DNA from: Alloyangia pacifica
Lineage (GTDB): Bacteria > Pseudomonadota > Alphaproteobacteria > Rhodobacterales > Rhodobacteraceae
NCBI RefSeq assembly: GCF_020524285.1
Contig: NZ_JAIVKX010000017.1
Location: 124,001-188,000, forward strand
Direction of reading: 5' to 3'
Length of the DNA: 64,000 nt
In this document: in pieces, positions 9,799 through 20,300 of the stretch
How positions within the stretch are numbered: position 1 is the first letter of the stretch
How the letters are laid out: every line of letters begins with the position of its first letter
Made by a program: the position numbers and the translations under genes
Notes under the pieces: generated by a model
What the model was told of the DNA's origin: nothing
Seen by the model: the letters and a program-made list of their open reading frames with translations, nothing else
Databases searched by the model: none

Positions 9799-10926
9799 TC
9801 AGAGCGGCGGGATGTCGCCCTCGGCGCGCTGCGCGTGAAACTGCTCCTCGAAGGCGGCGAAGGTGCCGCTTGCGATGGCGTCGCGCAGGCCCTGCATAAG
9901 CTCCTGGTAGTAATGCAGGTTGTGCCAGGTCAGCAGCATCCCCGAGATCATCTCTCCGGCGCGGTAGACGTGGTGCAGGTAGGCGCGCGAGTAGCTGCGG
10001 CAGGCCGGGCAGCTGCAGTGCTCGTCGAGCGGGCGCGGGTCGTCCTGGTGGCGGGCGTTCTTGATGTTGACCATGCCGCGCCGCGTCCAGGCTTGGCCGG
10101 TGCGACCAGAGCGCGAGGGCAGCACGCAGTCCATCATGTCGATGCCGCGCTTCACCGCGCCGACGATGTCATCGGGCTTGCCGACCCCCATCAGGTAGCG
10201 CGGCTTGTCCTCGGGCAATTGCCCGGGCGCGAAATCGAGCACCTTGAACATCGCCTCCTGGCCTTCGCCCACGGCGAGGCCGCCGACCGCGTAGCCGTCG
10301 AAGCCGATGGAGGTCAGTGCCTCGGCGCTTTCGCCGCGCAGATCCTCTTCCAGCCCGCCCTGCTGGATGCCGAAGAGCATGTGGCCGGGCCGGTCGCCGA
10401 AGGCATCGCGCGAGCGCTGCGCCCATCGCATCGACAGGCGCATGCTCTGCTCGATGCGCTTGCGGTCTGCGGGCAGCGCCGGGCATTCGTCGAAGCACAT
10501 GACGATGTCCGAGCCGAGCAGCCGCTGGATCTCCATCGAGCTTTCCGGCGAGAGCATGTGCTTGGAGCCGTCGATGTGGCTCTTGAAGGTGACCCCGTCC
10601 TCGGTGAGCTTGCGCAGCCCGGAAAGGCTCATCACCTGGAAGCCGCCGGAATCCGTGAGGATGGGGCGCTCCCAGTTCATGAACTTGTGCAGCCCGCCAA
10701 GCCGCGCCACGCGCTCCGCGCCGGGCCGCAGCATCAGGTGGTAGGTGTTGCCGAGCAGGATGTCGGCGCCGGTGGCGCGCACGCTTTCTGGCAGCATCGC
10801 CTTGACGGTGGCGGCGGTGCCGACGGGCATGAAGGCGGGGGTGCGGATCTCGCCGCGCGGGGTGGAGATCACCCCGGTGCGTGCGGCGCCGTCCCGGCCG
10901 GAGAGGGTAAAGGAGGTCAGGCTCAT
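9799..10926 (-). CDS. tgt: tRNA-guanine(34) transglycosylase
   Basis: Tgt exchanges guanine at the wobble position of GUN-anticodon tRNAs (Asp, Asn, His, Tyr) for preQ1, the committed step of queuosine insertion. The 375-residue protein shows the nucleophile region [12 protein letters not shown], the substrate loop [12 protein letters not shown] and the zinc site [17 protein letters not shown] chose ATG 10926, which has AGAGGA 6 bases upstream, over an ATG at 10944. It may share a transcript with the CPBP membrane protein upstream (gap of about 40 bases). Confidence 0.95.
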   Translation of the reverse strand: MSLTSFTLSGRDGAARTGVISTPRGEIRTPAFMPVGTAATVKAMLPESVRATGADILLGNTYHLMLRPGAERVARLGGLHKFMNWERPILTDSGGFQVMSLSGLRKLTEDGVTFKSHIDGSKHMLSPESSMEIQRLLGSDIVMCFDECPALPADRKRIEQSMRLSMRWAQRSRDAFGDRPGHMLFGIQQGGLEEDLRGESAEALTSIGFDGYAVGGLAVGEGQEAMFKVLDFAPGQLPEDKPRYLMGVGKPDDIVGAVKRGIDMMDCVLPSRSGRTGQAWTRRGMVNIKNARHQDDPRPLDEHCSCPACRSYSRAYLHHVYRAGEMISGMLLTWHNLHYYQELMQGLRDAIASGTFAAFEEQFHAQRAEGDIPPL

Positions 10927-10965
10927 GTGGTTCCTCTGCCCCAAAGCGCGGGATTTGCCAAGAGC

Positions 10966-11784
10966 TCAGCCTCTCGCCGAGCGCGGGCCCGCCGGCGCTT
11001 CCGGTGCCCGGCGCAGCAGCCACAGCGCGTAGAGCAGGTTCGGCAGCACGAGCATCAGCGGCAACAGCAATTGCGCCGGCTCGACTTCGATGCGGCCACC
11101 GCCGGAGGCCCGCATCCGCTCGAGTTCCTCCATCGCCCCCGAACTCAGCACGATGAGAAAGGCGACCCAGTCCCAGAGCGCGTGCAGCACGATGGCCAGC
11201 CAGAGCGACCCGCCGCGCAGCACCACGGCCATCAGCAGCAACCCGGTGCAGGAGGCGGCAACCGCCTGCACCATGGCGGCGGCGAAGCTGCCGGTCAGGA
11301 AGCCGTTGAGCACGTGCACAGCGCCGAAGCTGCCGGTCACCCAGAGGATCGACGGCCAGAGCCGCAGCCGCTCGCGCAGCGCGCGGAAGAGCACGCCCCG
11401 GAACATCACCTCTTCGGAAAAGCCCACCAGCAGCGTGTTGAACAGCACCAGCAGCACCACGCCGGGCGCGGGCAGCCCCATCGCGACGGCGAGGCCGAAC
11501 ATCGCCAGCACCAGCAGCCCCGGCAGCCATATCAGCTTCAACGTGCCCGGGGCAGGGGCGCGGAAGCCCAGATCCTTCCAGCCGCGCCAGGCGATGACGC
11601 CGACCAGCAAGACGCCCGCCGCCAGCACGTTCCAGGCGACACCGCGGGCCGCCAGGTCCTCCAGTTCGACCGTCTCGGCACCGAGCCCCGCGCCGAACAC
11701 GGTGACCGCGATCCAGGCCACCAGCGTGGCCAGCGCCACGGAAAGACGGCGAACCTCGCCGGGCGCCCTTGCTACATCAGTCAT
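10966..11784 (-). CDS. CPBP-family intramembrane metalloprotease (CAAX protease-like)
   Basis: A polytopic inner-membrane protein of 272 residues with about seven hydrophobic segments. It carries the CPBP (Abi/Rce1-like) motifs: the EExxxR signature in FSEEVMFRGVLFRALRE, FGAVHVLNGF with the second-motif histidine, and a later HALWDW. Family members are putative membrane-embedded proteases, and bacterial substrates are mostly unknown. The ATG at 11784 follows GAGG at a suitable distance; an upstream in-frame TTG at 11820 overlaps the preceding gene and is less likely. It lies between the exported 206-residue protein and tgt on the same strand. Confidence 0.8.
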   Translation of the reverse strand: MTDVARAPGEVRRLSVALATLVAWIAVTVFGAGLGAETVELEDLAARGVAWNVLAAGVLLVGVIAWRGWKDLGFRAPAPGTLKLIWLPGLLVLAMFGLAVAMGLPAPGVVLLVLFNTLLVGFSEEVMFRGVLFRALRERLRLWPSILWVTGSFGAVHVLNGFLTGSFAAAMVQAVAASCTGLLLMAVVLRGGSLWLAIVLHALWDWVAFLIVLSSGAMEELERMRASGGGRIEVEPAQLLLPLMLVLPNLLYALWLLRRAPEAPAGPRSARG

Positions 11785-11812
11785 TCCAACCTCATCCCGG
11801 CCCGCTGGCAGT

Positions 11813-12433
11813 TCACTCAATGGTCACGCTCAGCACGAAGGCAAGCGGCGCGCTCTCCTTGCTGACCACCTCGACGAGAACGTCCCCGGACTGCGGCAGC
11901 CTGCCGCTGTAGGGAACGCCCGCATCCGTGCCTTCGAGCAGCATCGAGCCATCGGGATTGCGCAGGTGGTAATACATCGCGCCGCCATCAGGCGCGACCC
12001 GCAAGTCGAGGGTTTGCCCCGCCCGCGCGCCCAGCACGAATTGCGTTGCGCCGCCCGCCTCGAGCACGCCGCTGATCTCGGCGCCGCTGGTGCCCGGGGC
12101 GAACTGGATGCGCTTGGGCGCGCGCGCAGCCTTTTCGGCGGCCCGCGCCAGAGCCGCCTCGACCGCATCGGCCTCGGCCAAGTCGAGCGTCTCGACCGTC
12201 CCGTCCCGGTAGCCGAAACACTGCCAGATCCGCCCGTCGCCATCCTGCAGGAAGACCATCGTGCCGGCCTCGGAATACATGCTGTCGATCACCTGCCCGC
12301 CGGGCTGCACGGCAGCGCCGCTCTCAATCAGCCTGTCGATGCAGCCGTCGATCACCGGCTGGACAAGCGCATCCTCGGCCATTGCGGCAGGCGCGGCGCA
12401 GAGCGCGGTCAGGGCAAGGGGCAGTGCCTTCAT
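11813..12433 (-). CDS. Exported protein of unknown function
   Basis: The 206-residue product has a clear signal peptide (MKALPLALTALCAAPAAMA, cut before EDAL) and no membrane segment after it, so it is probably periplasmic. I do not recognise the family. The C-terminal half (PGTSGAEISGVLEAGGATQFVLGARAGQ) resembles the beta-rich domains of exported inhibitors or pre-peptidase C-terminal domains in which a polar protein is described as bound to a chain of hydrophobic strands, but this is weak. Three ATGs stand in tandem after GGAGGA; the third, at 12433, has the best spacing and a clean signal peptide. It is close upstream of the CPBP gene and may share its operon. Confidence 0.65.
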   Translation of the reverse strand: MKALPLALTALCAAPAAMAEDALVQPVIDGCIDRLIESGAAVQPGGQVIDSMYSEAGTMVFLQDGDGRIWQCFGYRDGTVETLDLAEADAVEAALARAAEKAARAPKRIQFAPGTSGAEISGVLEAGGATQFVLGARAGQTLDLRVAPDGGAMYYHLRNPDGSMLLEGTDAGVPYSGRLPQSGDVLVEVVSKESAPLAFVLSVTIE

Positions 12434-12864
12434 CATCATTCCTCCACCAGAGCGGACCATCCATAGCATAGGCGTCGGGCATCCCCTACCTGCAACGCGC
12501 ACATGTGGTTTCCAAGGCGCTGCGAGCGCGCGCTTTTCGCCGTGCCGGGGCCCATGGCCACGCCGATGCCCCAGGCAAGCGCGGCAGTGGCGAAGCTCCG
12601 GCGTCAGGCCGACAGAGCGCCGGATCAACCCGCCGAACCTCTGAAGCAGCACGCCATTGAGAGGTCCGGGAGTGCCGCGAGGCTGCGGTCGAGACAAGCA
12701 AGCACACCATTGGCGTGCATTTTCCTCAGCCCATTCGTGCCAGAGCTATATCCGATCGGATGGGTGCATGTCCGAGGGGAGCGCGCACCTGTCCAGTATC
12801 GTATGAGACGAGTGGCCTGCGGCTGCGGCAAGCTCGTGGCATCAGTTGCCAAAGGTTTTGTTCC
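12434..12864. other. Divergent intergenic region, no gene recognised
   Basis: About 430 bases separate the exported protein (leftward) from the glycosyltransferase (rightward). Long open frames cross it on both strands as a result of high GC, but none has a recognisable product. The promoters of both flanking genes must be here. Confidence 0.5.
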
Positions 12865-13785
12865 ATGCCCCGCTTTTCGATCATTCTTGCCTGCTACCAG
12901 GCCGCCGCGACGCTCGAAGATACGCTCGCCAGCCTTCGCGCCCAGGAATTTTCCGATTGGGAAGCGCTCTGCGTTGATGACGGATCGAGCGATGCGACCT
13001 ACGCGCTGCTGCGCACGGCGGCGGCGGCGGACCCGCGCATCCGCGTCGTGGAGACCTCGGGGCAGGGGCTTGCCGCCGCGCGCAACCACGGGGCGGCCAT
13101 GGCCCGGGGCGAGATCCTGGCCTTCTGCGAGCCGGGCGATCTGTGGACGGCGGACAAGCTGACCCGGCTCGACGCGGCGTTCAGCAACGCCCAGTGCGAC
13201 GCCGCCTTCGGCCGGGTTTCCTTCTTCCGGCGCGAGGCCGGGGACACGCGCGCGGTCACCAGCGTGCCGAGCCGTACGCTGACCATCCCGACGCTGCTGG
13301 CCGAAACGCCGGTCTGGACGATGTCGAACATCGCGCTGCGGTCCGAGGTCTTCGACCGCAGCGGCGGGCTGCGCACTGCCGCCGCGCATGACGGCGTGCT
13401 CGAATGGCTGGTCCGGCTGGTCGGAGGTGGCGCGCGGGTGCAGCCGATCGACCGGGTTCTTGTCCACCACCGCGTCTCGCGCCGGTGCGCGCCCGCGTAC
13501 CTGGCGGCCCTGCGCGCCGGGCGCGTGGCGGCGTTCGAAAGCGCGGCGCGTTTCGGGGTGCATCACGCGCCCGCTGCAGAGGCCGCGCACCTGCGTTGCC
13601 TCGCGCGCCGGGCGATCGGGGTCGGACTCGGCGGCACCACCGCGCTCAGCCTTGCACTGCGCGGCCTCGGGCTGGCCCCGAGGGGCTTTTTCAGCCCGAT
13701 GCACCGCGGCTGCAGCACGCTGGTCGGGGCGCTGATCGCCCCCGCCATGCCCGGCCCCGTGCGCCGCGCTTTCTTCTCGCGCTGA
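12865..13785 (+). CDS. Glycosyltransferase family 2
   Basis: This 306-residue protein has a GT-A fold N-terminus: FSIILACYQAAATLEDTLASL, then the nucleotide-sugar motif CVDDGSSDATYALL at about residue 38 and GQGLAAARNHGAAMARGEI. GT2 enzymes transfer sugars from nucleotide donors to polysaccharide or lipid acceptors; the donor cannot be told here. The DXD equivalent appears degenerate (CEPGDLWT). The next gene encodes an acyltransferase of the kind that decorates surface polysaccharide, which suggests a role in envelope or exopolysaccharide synthesis. The start at 12865 is set by the family N-terminus; longer frames upstream are not homologous. Confidence 0.82.
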   Translation: MPRFSIILACYQAAATLEDTLASLRAQEFSDWEALCVDDGSSDATYALLRTAAAADPRIRVVETSGQGLAAARNHGAAMARGEILAFCEPGDLWTADKLTRLDAAFSNAQCDAAFGRVSFFRREAGDTRAVTSVPSRTLTIPTLLAETPVWTMSNIALRSEVFDRSGGLRTAAAHDGVLEWLVRLVGGGARVQPIDRVLVHHRVSRRCAPAYLAALRAGRVAAFESAARFGVHHAPAAEAAHLRCLARRAIGVGLGGTTALSLALRGLGLAPRGFFSPMHRGCSTLVGALIAPAMPGPVRRAFFSR

Positions 13786-14084
13786 TCCCACACCGAGTGG
13801 GACGCCGGCACCGGGCCGAGGCGCAGCGCCTTTGCGATGCGCCCCCAGCGCACGGGGCCGCCATCGCCTGAGACCACCCACAAAGGCGACAAACCCGCCG
13901 CCGGCGCTGGCGCGCGGCGTCAAACCTTTTGGGCGGCCCCGCCGCGTGAGCTATGCTGGCCGAGGCGCGCGAGTTCCGATTCGCCCGCGCCACAGAGTTA
14001 TTTTGAGACGACGTATTTCTTCGCGGACCGCTTCGCCGGGACGACAGATTTTAAAGTGATTTCTTTGAGTTGTGGAGATTTCCC

Positions 14085-16088
14085 ATGAAGTACCGCTCCG
14101 AGATTGATGGTTTGCGCTCCGTCGCGGTCCTTCCAGTCATCCTCTTCCACGCCGGATCGAGCCTGTTCAGTGGCGGTTTCGTCGGGGTCGACATCTTCTT
14201 CGTGATCAGCGGCTATCTCATCACCACCATCATCGTCGATGAATTGAGCCGCGGCGAGTTCAGCCTGCTGCGTTTCTACGAACGCCGCGCGAAACGCATT
14301 CTCCCCGCGCTCTGCCTGGTCAGCGTGACCGCCCTGGTGCTGGGCTGGCTACTGTTGCAGAACCGGCCCTTCGTCGAGTTCGTGCGCAGTCTTCTGGGGG
14401 TCGCGACCTTTTCCTCGAACATCCTGTTCTGGATGGAGGCGGATTACTTCGACACCACCGCCGAATTGAAGCCGATGCTGCACACCTGGAGTCTCGCGGT
14501 CGAGGAGCAGTTCTACATCTTCTTCCCGCTCTTGCTGATGCTGTTCTGGCGGTTTGGGCAGAAGGTCGTGCTCTACGTGTTGATCGCGATCTTTCTGGTC
14601 AGCCTCGCGCTGGCGCAATGGCAGGTGCGGACCGACCCGATGTCGGCCTTCTTCCTGCTGCACGCCCGCGCCTGGGAACTGGGGATCGGAGCCTTCTGCG
14701 CCTTCTACCTGCGGGCCGGGCATCCGCCGCTGGCCGCCGGTCTGCGCAACGGCCTTTCGGGGCTCGGGCTGGGGCTGATCGCCGTCGCGGTCTTCGGCTT
14801 CACCGCCGAGACACCGACGCCAAGCCTGATCACGCTCGTGCCGACGGTCGGTGCCGCGCTGATCATCCTCTTCGCCACCAGCGGCACCCTGGTGCAGCGC
14901 CTGCTCAGCACCCGCGCCATGGTCGGCGTCGGTCTCATCTCCTACAGCGCCTACCTCTGGCACCAGCCGCTCTTCGCCTTCACCCGGCACAACTCGCTGG
15001 AGGAGCCGGCGTGGTACGTGATGGCGGCGCTGATCGCGCTGACGCTGCTGCTCGCCTGGCTGAGCTGGAAATACGTCGAGACGCCGGTCCGCAAGGGGCG
15101 TTACCCCCGCTTCAAGCTGTTCGGCGCCAGCGCCACCGGGCTCGCGGCCTTTGCCGCGCTCGGCTTCCTCGTCCACACCTACGAGCAGGCGAATTACCGC
15201 AGCGGCCAGTTCAACCCGCATGACACCGAGATCAGCCTGCTGGACTACGAGAACGACAACGTCCTGCTGCACATGGCCAGCTATGTGCCGCTCCGGAAAT
15301 ACTCCCGCCAGCTCGCCTGCCTCGGCAATTGCGAGACCGGCTACAGCGACCAGGCGTGGTACAGCGACGATCCGGCGAAGCTGCGGCTGCTGGTGGTGGG
15401 CAACTCGCATGCGCGGGACCTGTTCAACATGATCCTGATGAGCGACCGGACCATGCAGTCGCTCCGCCCGGCGCCCTTCTTCACCGAGATCGCCGACGTC
15501 GGCCCGGACAGCGAGATGTTCGGCAGCCGCAACTACCGCGACGCGGACGCGGTGATGATCGTCAGCCGGTTCAAGGCGGCCCGCGGCGATCTGGACGCGC
15601 TCGATCCGCTGATCACCCGGATGTGGAACGACGGCAAGTCGGTCATCCTCGTGAAAAACATCTTCGAGTTTCCCAGCTACCTGGGCGGCCGCTGGACCCT
15701 CTTCGACAAGGTCGTTCACGCGGCCCTAGACGAGGGCATCACCGATGTCGCCACCATCCTCGCGCGCTCGAACCGGCAGCACTACGACCTCTACAAGGAC
15801 GGCGCGACCGAGCGCCGCGTGATCGAGGCCAATGCCGAGATCGACCGGCTCAAGGCCGCCTACCCAAGGCTGATCGTGCTCGACCGCATGGACTACGTCT
15901 GCGCGCCGCGCGAAGAGACCTGCTATTCGGGCAATGCGCGCCTGCAGCAGTATTTCCCCGACTACGGCCACCATACTGTGGCGGGGGCGGAATTCTTCAG
16001 CGGACGCATCGACGAGGTCGGCTGGCTTGATCCGGTGCTCGAGCTGGCGGACCACAAGCACACGGCGCAGAACTCCGCGACACAGTGA
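14085..16088 (+). CDS. Acyltransferase 3 / SGNH fusion protein (OafA/YrhL type)
   Basis: The 667-residue integral membrane protein has an N-terminal acyltransferase-3 domain (YRSEIDGLRSVAVLPVILFHAG, about ten membrane segments to residue 365). The C-terminal periplasmic SGNH hydrolase-like domain has catalytic Ser in VGNSHARD at residue 441 and the Asp/His block DYGHHTVAGAEFF near 628. Such fusions O-acetylate lipopolysaccharide or exopolysaccharide: the membrane part moves the acyl group and the SGNH part transfers it. GTGGAG precedes the ATG at 14085. It follows the GT2 gene by 300 bases on the same strand. Confidence 0.88.
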   Translation: MKYRSEIDGLRSVAVLPVILFHAGSSLFSGGFVGVDIFFVISGYLITTIIVDELSRGEFSLLRFYERRAKRILPALCLVSVTALVLGWLLLQNRPFVEFVRSLLGVATFSSNILFWMEADYFDTTAELKPMLHTWSLAVEEQFYIFFPLLLMLFWRFGQKVVLYVLIAIFLVSLALAQWQVRTDPMSAFFLLHARAWELGIGAFCAFYLRAGHPPLAAGLRNGLSGLGLGLIAVAVFGFTAETPTPSLITLVPTVGAALIILFATSGTLVQRLLSTRAMVGVGLISYSAYLWHQPLFAFTRHNSLEEPAWYVMAALIALTLLLAWLSWKYVETPVRKGRYPRFKLFGASATGLAAFAALGFLVHTYEQANYRSGQFNPHDTEISLLDYENDNVLLHMASYVPLRKYSRQLACLGNCETGYSDQAWYSDDPAKLRLLVVGNSHARDLFNMILMSDRTMQSLRPAPFFTEIADVGPDSEMFGSRNYRDADAVMIVSRFKAARGDLDALDPLITRMWNDGKSVILVKNIFEFPSYLGGRWTLFDKVVHAALDEGITDVATILARSNRQHYDLYKDGATERRVIEANAEIDRLKAAYPRLIVLDRMDYVCAPREETCYSGNARLQQYFPDYGHHTVAGAEFFSGRIDEVGWLDPVLELADHKHTAQNSATQ

Positions 16089-16269
16089 GGCGCTGCGCGG
16101 CCTCTGGGTCGTGTGGGTGCCGCGTAGAGCAGGGCTGCCACATCGCGGCGAGGCCCGGCGCCGCGGGCGGCTTTTGGGATGCCCCGCGCTCGCGCCATGG
16201 ACTCCGGCCCCGGTCCTGCCCTATCTGCATCGCCAGAGCCCCCCACCGAACTGTCCGTAGGAGCCCGAC

Positions 16270-16476
16270 ATGTCGACCGAAGTGGAAAGCCTGCAGGAAC
16301 GCATCGCGCATCTGCAGCGTGCGGTGGACGACCTGTCCGAGACCGTCACCCGCCAGGACAGGGACATCGCCCTGCTGCAGCACCGCGTGCAGATGCTGAT
16401 GGAGCGCGAGGCCGCGCGCGAGAGCGATGGCGGCGGCGGGGTGATCCTTGGCGACGAGCGCCCGCCGCACTACTGA
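16270..16476 (+). CDS. slyX: SlyX family protein
   Basis: A 68-residue, mainly alpha-helical coiled-coil protein: VESLQERIAHLQRAVDDLSETVTRQDRDIALLQHRVQMLMER, ending in a Gly-rich tail and the typical DERPPHY. SlyX proteins are widespread but their function is unknown. Length fits the family (70-75). AGGAGC precedes the ATG. Convergent with the lipoprotein gene, with 15 bases between stops. Confidence 0.85.
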   Translation: MSTEVESLQERIAHLQRAVDDLSETVTRQDRDIALLQHRVQMLMEREAARESDGGGGVILGDERPPHY

Positions 16477-16491
16477 GGCCCCTGCCGCGCG

Positions 16492-17253
16492 TCAGTGCTG
16501 CTCGAGTGCGATCACCTGCCCGTCGTGCAGCAGCATGTTGACGTAGGAGGCGCTGCCGAAGGCCGGGTAGACGCTGAGGAAGGCGGTGTCGCGCGCCAGC
16601 CGGCGCATCGCCCGGCCGCAGGGGCGGCCGGCGGAGACGCCGCAAACCTCGGCCTTCACCGTCTCGTAGGCGCCGTCGACACGCCCCCTGGGCAGACTGC
16701 GCCCCGCCAGCCCGTAGCGCAGCTGCTCGTGCAGTTCGGGATCGCCGAAGAGTGCCAGCGCGCCGGTCACCTGCCGGGCGCAGCCATCGTCGAAGCCGGT
16801 GATGTAGAGCGCGCGCGGCGCCGTGGTGCCGGGGCGGCTGTCGTAGAGAACGTAGCCGCGCCGGGTCTCGGGGTATTGCGCCACAGGCACGCCGAGCCGC
16901 TTGTCGGGCACGCCGCAGACCCGGGCGATCTCGCCATAGGGCAGGGCGGTGCCGAAGCGGATTTGCCGCGCGTCGGGGCCGCTGCCCTTGGCCGCCGCGG
17001 CCTGCCCGCCAAGCCAGCCGAGCAGCCCGTTCTGCGGAGGCGCGGCGCCCGGTGGGGGCGTCTCGGTGGCGGCGAGAAACCCGCCCTCCTCCGACAGCTC
17101 CGCCTCGGAGGGCAGCGCGGCGCTCTGCCCGGCGCTCTCGTCCAGCTCGACGTCCGACAGGCGCGGCACGTCGCCGGGCGTGTCGCAGGCGGCGAGGGCA
17201 AGCAGGGCGAGGCAGATCAGCCGCGGCGGGCATCTAGGGGCAAGGCGTATCAC
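16492..17253 (-). CDS. Putative lipoprotein of unknown function
   Basis: The 253-residue product starts at GTG 17253, with GGAGAG 6 bases upstream, giving a lipoprotein signal whose lipobox LALLALAAC ends at about residue 23. After a Ser/Glu-rich linker there is a domain with paired cysteines (VCGVPDKR, DDGCARQ, VCGVSAGRPCGRA). No catalytic motif is recognised. I think I have seen similar proteins in Rhodobacteraceae annotated only as hypothetical. It stands alone between slyX (convergent) and dnaE (same strand, 145 bases upstream). Confidence 0.7.
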   Translation of the reverse strand: MIRLAPRCPPRLICLALLALAACDTPGDVPRLSDVELDESAGQSAALPSEAELSEEGGFLAATETPPPGAAPPQNGLLGWLGGQAAAAKGSGPDARQIRFGTALPYGEIARVCGVPDKRLGVPVAQYPETRRGYVLYDSRPGTTAPRALYITGFDDGCARQVTGALALFGDPELHEQLRYGLAGRSLPRGRVDGAYETVKAEVCGVSAGRPCGRAMRRLARDTAFLSVYPAFGSASYVNMLLHDGQVIALEQH

Positions 17254-17398
17254 GAGGGCTCTCCGGGGCAGGGACCGTCGGCAGTCTCCACCCGCACGAA
17301 CCGTCGCGGGGGTGGATAACTTTAATCCTCGTGTAACCCTTCGCGGGCTGCGGATCCACAAGCCCTTGGCAAGGCGGGGAATCTCGGCGGCGGACCGC

Positions 17399-20300
17399 TC
17401 AGAAGTCCTCGACCGCGAGCACCCCGCCGAGTGATTTGACCGCGCCCTTGATCTCGGGCGTCACCGGGAAATCCTGCTGCAGGTCCATCTCGACCTCGCC
17501 CGGCAGGCCGTGATCGGCAAGGCAGAGCCGCACCGGGCCGCGCCCGGCTTTCGGCATCTGCTCGGCGGCGCGGCTGAGCACCGAGGCGATCTGGTTGATC
17601 GCGCTCGCCCCTTCGATCCAGATCTTCAGCCCCGTGGCCCCGGCGCCCGCGACCACCTGCTCCACCGGCCCCACCGAACGCGCCAGCAGCTTGAGCTGGT
17701 CGCTCTCCATGGTGGCCTCGACGGTAATCACCACCTTCGAGCCGGTCTCGAGGAACTCGCGGCTCTTCTCCAGCGTCTCGGAGAACAGCGTGACCTCGTA
17801 GGCCCCCGTCGGGTCCGACAGTTGGGCGAAGGCAAAGCGGTTGCCCTTGGCCGACTTGCGCTCCTGCCGCCCGGCGACGACGCCCGCTAGCTTGGCGATG
17901 CACGGCCCGCCGCGGGCCTTGTTGGTGGCCTCCTCGAGCGTCATCACGTCGCGCCGCTTCAGGGCGGGCATGTAGTCGTCGAGCGGGTGGCCCGAGAGAT
18001 AGAAGCCGATCGCCTTGAACTCTTCCGACAGGCGCTCTGCCGGCAGCCAGTCCGGCACCGGCGAGAGGCGCGGCTCGGGCAGGTCGTCCCCGGCCTCGCC
18101 GAAGAGCGAGACCTGCGCGCTGGCCTTCTGCTCGTGGATCGCGGCGGAATAGGCGACCAGCGCGTCGAGGCTGTCGAACACCCGGCGGCGGTTCTTGTCG
18201 AGCTGGTCGAAGACACCGGCGCGCGCCATCATCTCCATCGGGCGCTTGCCGACGCGCTTCAGATCCACCCGGCGGGCCACGTCGAAGAGCGTGGTGAAGG
18301 GCGTGTCGCCGCGGCCCTCGACCACCAGCCGCATGGCATCGAGGCCGACGTTCTTCAGAGCGCCGAGCGCGTAGACCAGCTCGCCGTCGACCACGTCGAA
18401 GCTCGCCTGCGAGCGGTTGATGCAGGGCGGCACGTAGGGCAGCTTCAGCCCGTTCTTCGTCTCGTCGAAATAGACGGCGAGCTTGTCGGTCAGGTGGATA
18501 TCGCAGTTCATGACGCCGGCCATGAACTCCACCGGGTGGTTCGCCTTCAGCCAGGCGGTCTGGTAGGACACCACCGCATAGGCCGCCGCGTGAGACTTGT
18601 TGAAGCCGTAGTTGGCGAATTTCTCCAGAAGGTCGAAGACCTCGGTGGCCTTCTTCTTGTCGACGCCGTTCTCGGCTGCGCCCTTCTCGAATTTCGGGCG
18701 CTCGGCGTCCATCGCCTCCTTGATCTTCTTACCCATGGCGCGACGCAGCAGGTCGGCGCCGCCAAGCGAGTAGCCCGCCATCTCCTGTGCGATCTGCATC
18801 ACCTGTTCCTGGTAAACGATGATGCCCTGGGTCTCGGCAAGGATGTGGTCGATCGACGGGTGCACCGAGGTGATCTCGCGCAGCCCGTTCTTCACCTCGC
18901 AATAGACCGGGATGTTCTCCATCGGGCCGGGGCGGTAGAGCGCCACCAGCGCCACGATGTCCTCGATACAGGTGGGCTTCATGCGCTTGAGCGCATCCAT
19001 CATGCCCGAGCTTTCCACCTGGAACACCGCCACCGTCTTGGCGGCAGAATAAAGCTCATAGGTCGCCGCGTCATCCAGCGGGATGAGGTTCATCTGGTTC
19101 TCGGCGCCCTCGGGCGGGTCGTAGAGCTGGGTGCCGTCGGCGGCGACATGGATCGGCCGGCCCGATTTCAGGATCAGGTTCACCGCGTTCTGGATGACGG
19201 TCAGCGTCTTCAGGCCGAGGAAGTCGAACTTCACCAGACCCGCCTGCTCCACCCATTTCATGTTGAACTGGGTCGCAGGCATGTCCGAGCGCGGATCCTG
19301 ATAGAGCGGCACCAGCTGGTCCAGCGGCCGGTCGCCGATCACCACGCCCGCGGCGTGGGTCGAGGCGTTCCGCAGCAGCCCCTCGACCTGCTGGCCGTAG
19401 GTGAGCAGCCGGTCGACGACCTCCTCGTTGCGGGCCTCTTCGCGCAACCGCGGCTCGTCTTGCAGCGCCTTCTCGATGGAGACGGGTTTGACGCCCTCGA
19501 CGGGGATCATCTTCGACAGCCGGTCGACCTGGCCATAGGGCATCTGCAGCACCCGGCCCACGTCGCGCACCGCGGCCTTGGACAGCAGTGCGCCGAAGGT
19601 GATGATCTGGCCGACCTTGTCGCGGCCGTATTTCTCCTGCACGTAGCGGATCGTTTCCTCGCGCCGGTCCATGCAGAAGTCGATGTCGAAGTCGGGCATC
19701 GACACACGTTCGGGGTTCAGGAAGCGCTCGAACAGCAGCGAGTAGCGCAGGGGGTCGAGGTCGGTGATGGTCAGCGCATAGGCGACCAGCGAGCCCGCGC
19801 CCGAGCCCCGGCCCGGGCCGATGGGGATGTCGTTGTCCTTGGACCACTTGATGAAGTCGGCAACGATCAGGAAGTAGCCGGGAAAGCCCATGCCCTCGAT
19901 GATGCCGAGCTCGAAGTCGAGCCGCTTCTGGTACTCCTCGACCGAGACCGCATGCGGGATCACCGCAAGCCGCGCCTGCAGACCCTCGTTGGCCTGCCGG
20001 CGCAGTTCCTCGACCTCGTCGTCGGCGAACTTCGGCAGGATCGGGTCGCGCCGGTAGGCCATGAAGGCGCAGCGCTTGGCGATCTCGACGGTGTTCTCGA
20101 TGGCCTCGGGCAGGTCGGCAAACAGCGTCGCCATCTCCTGCGGGCTCTTGAGGTAGTGCTGCGCGGTCAGCCGGCGGCGCGGCTCCTGCTGGTCGACATA
20201 GGCCCCTTCGGAGATGCAGATCAGCGCGTCATGCGCCTCGTACATGTCGGCCTTGGGGAAGTAGACATCGTTGGTGGCCACCAGCGGGATGCCCATCTCG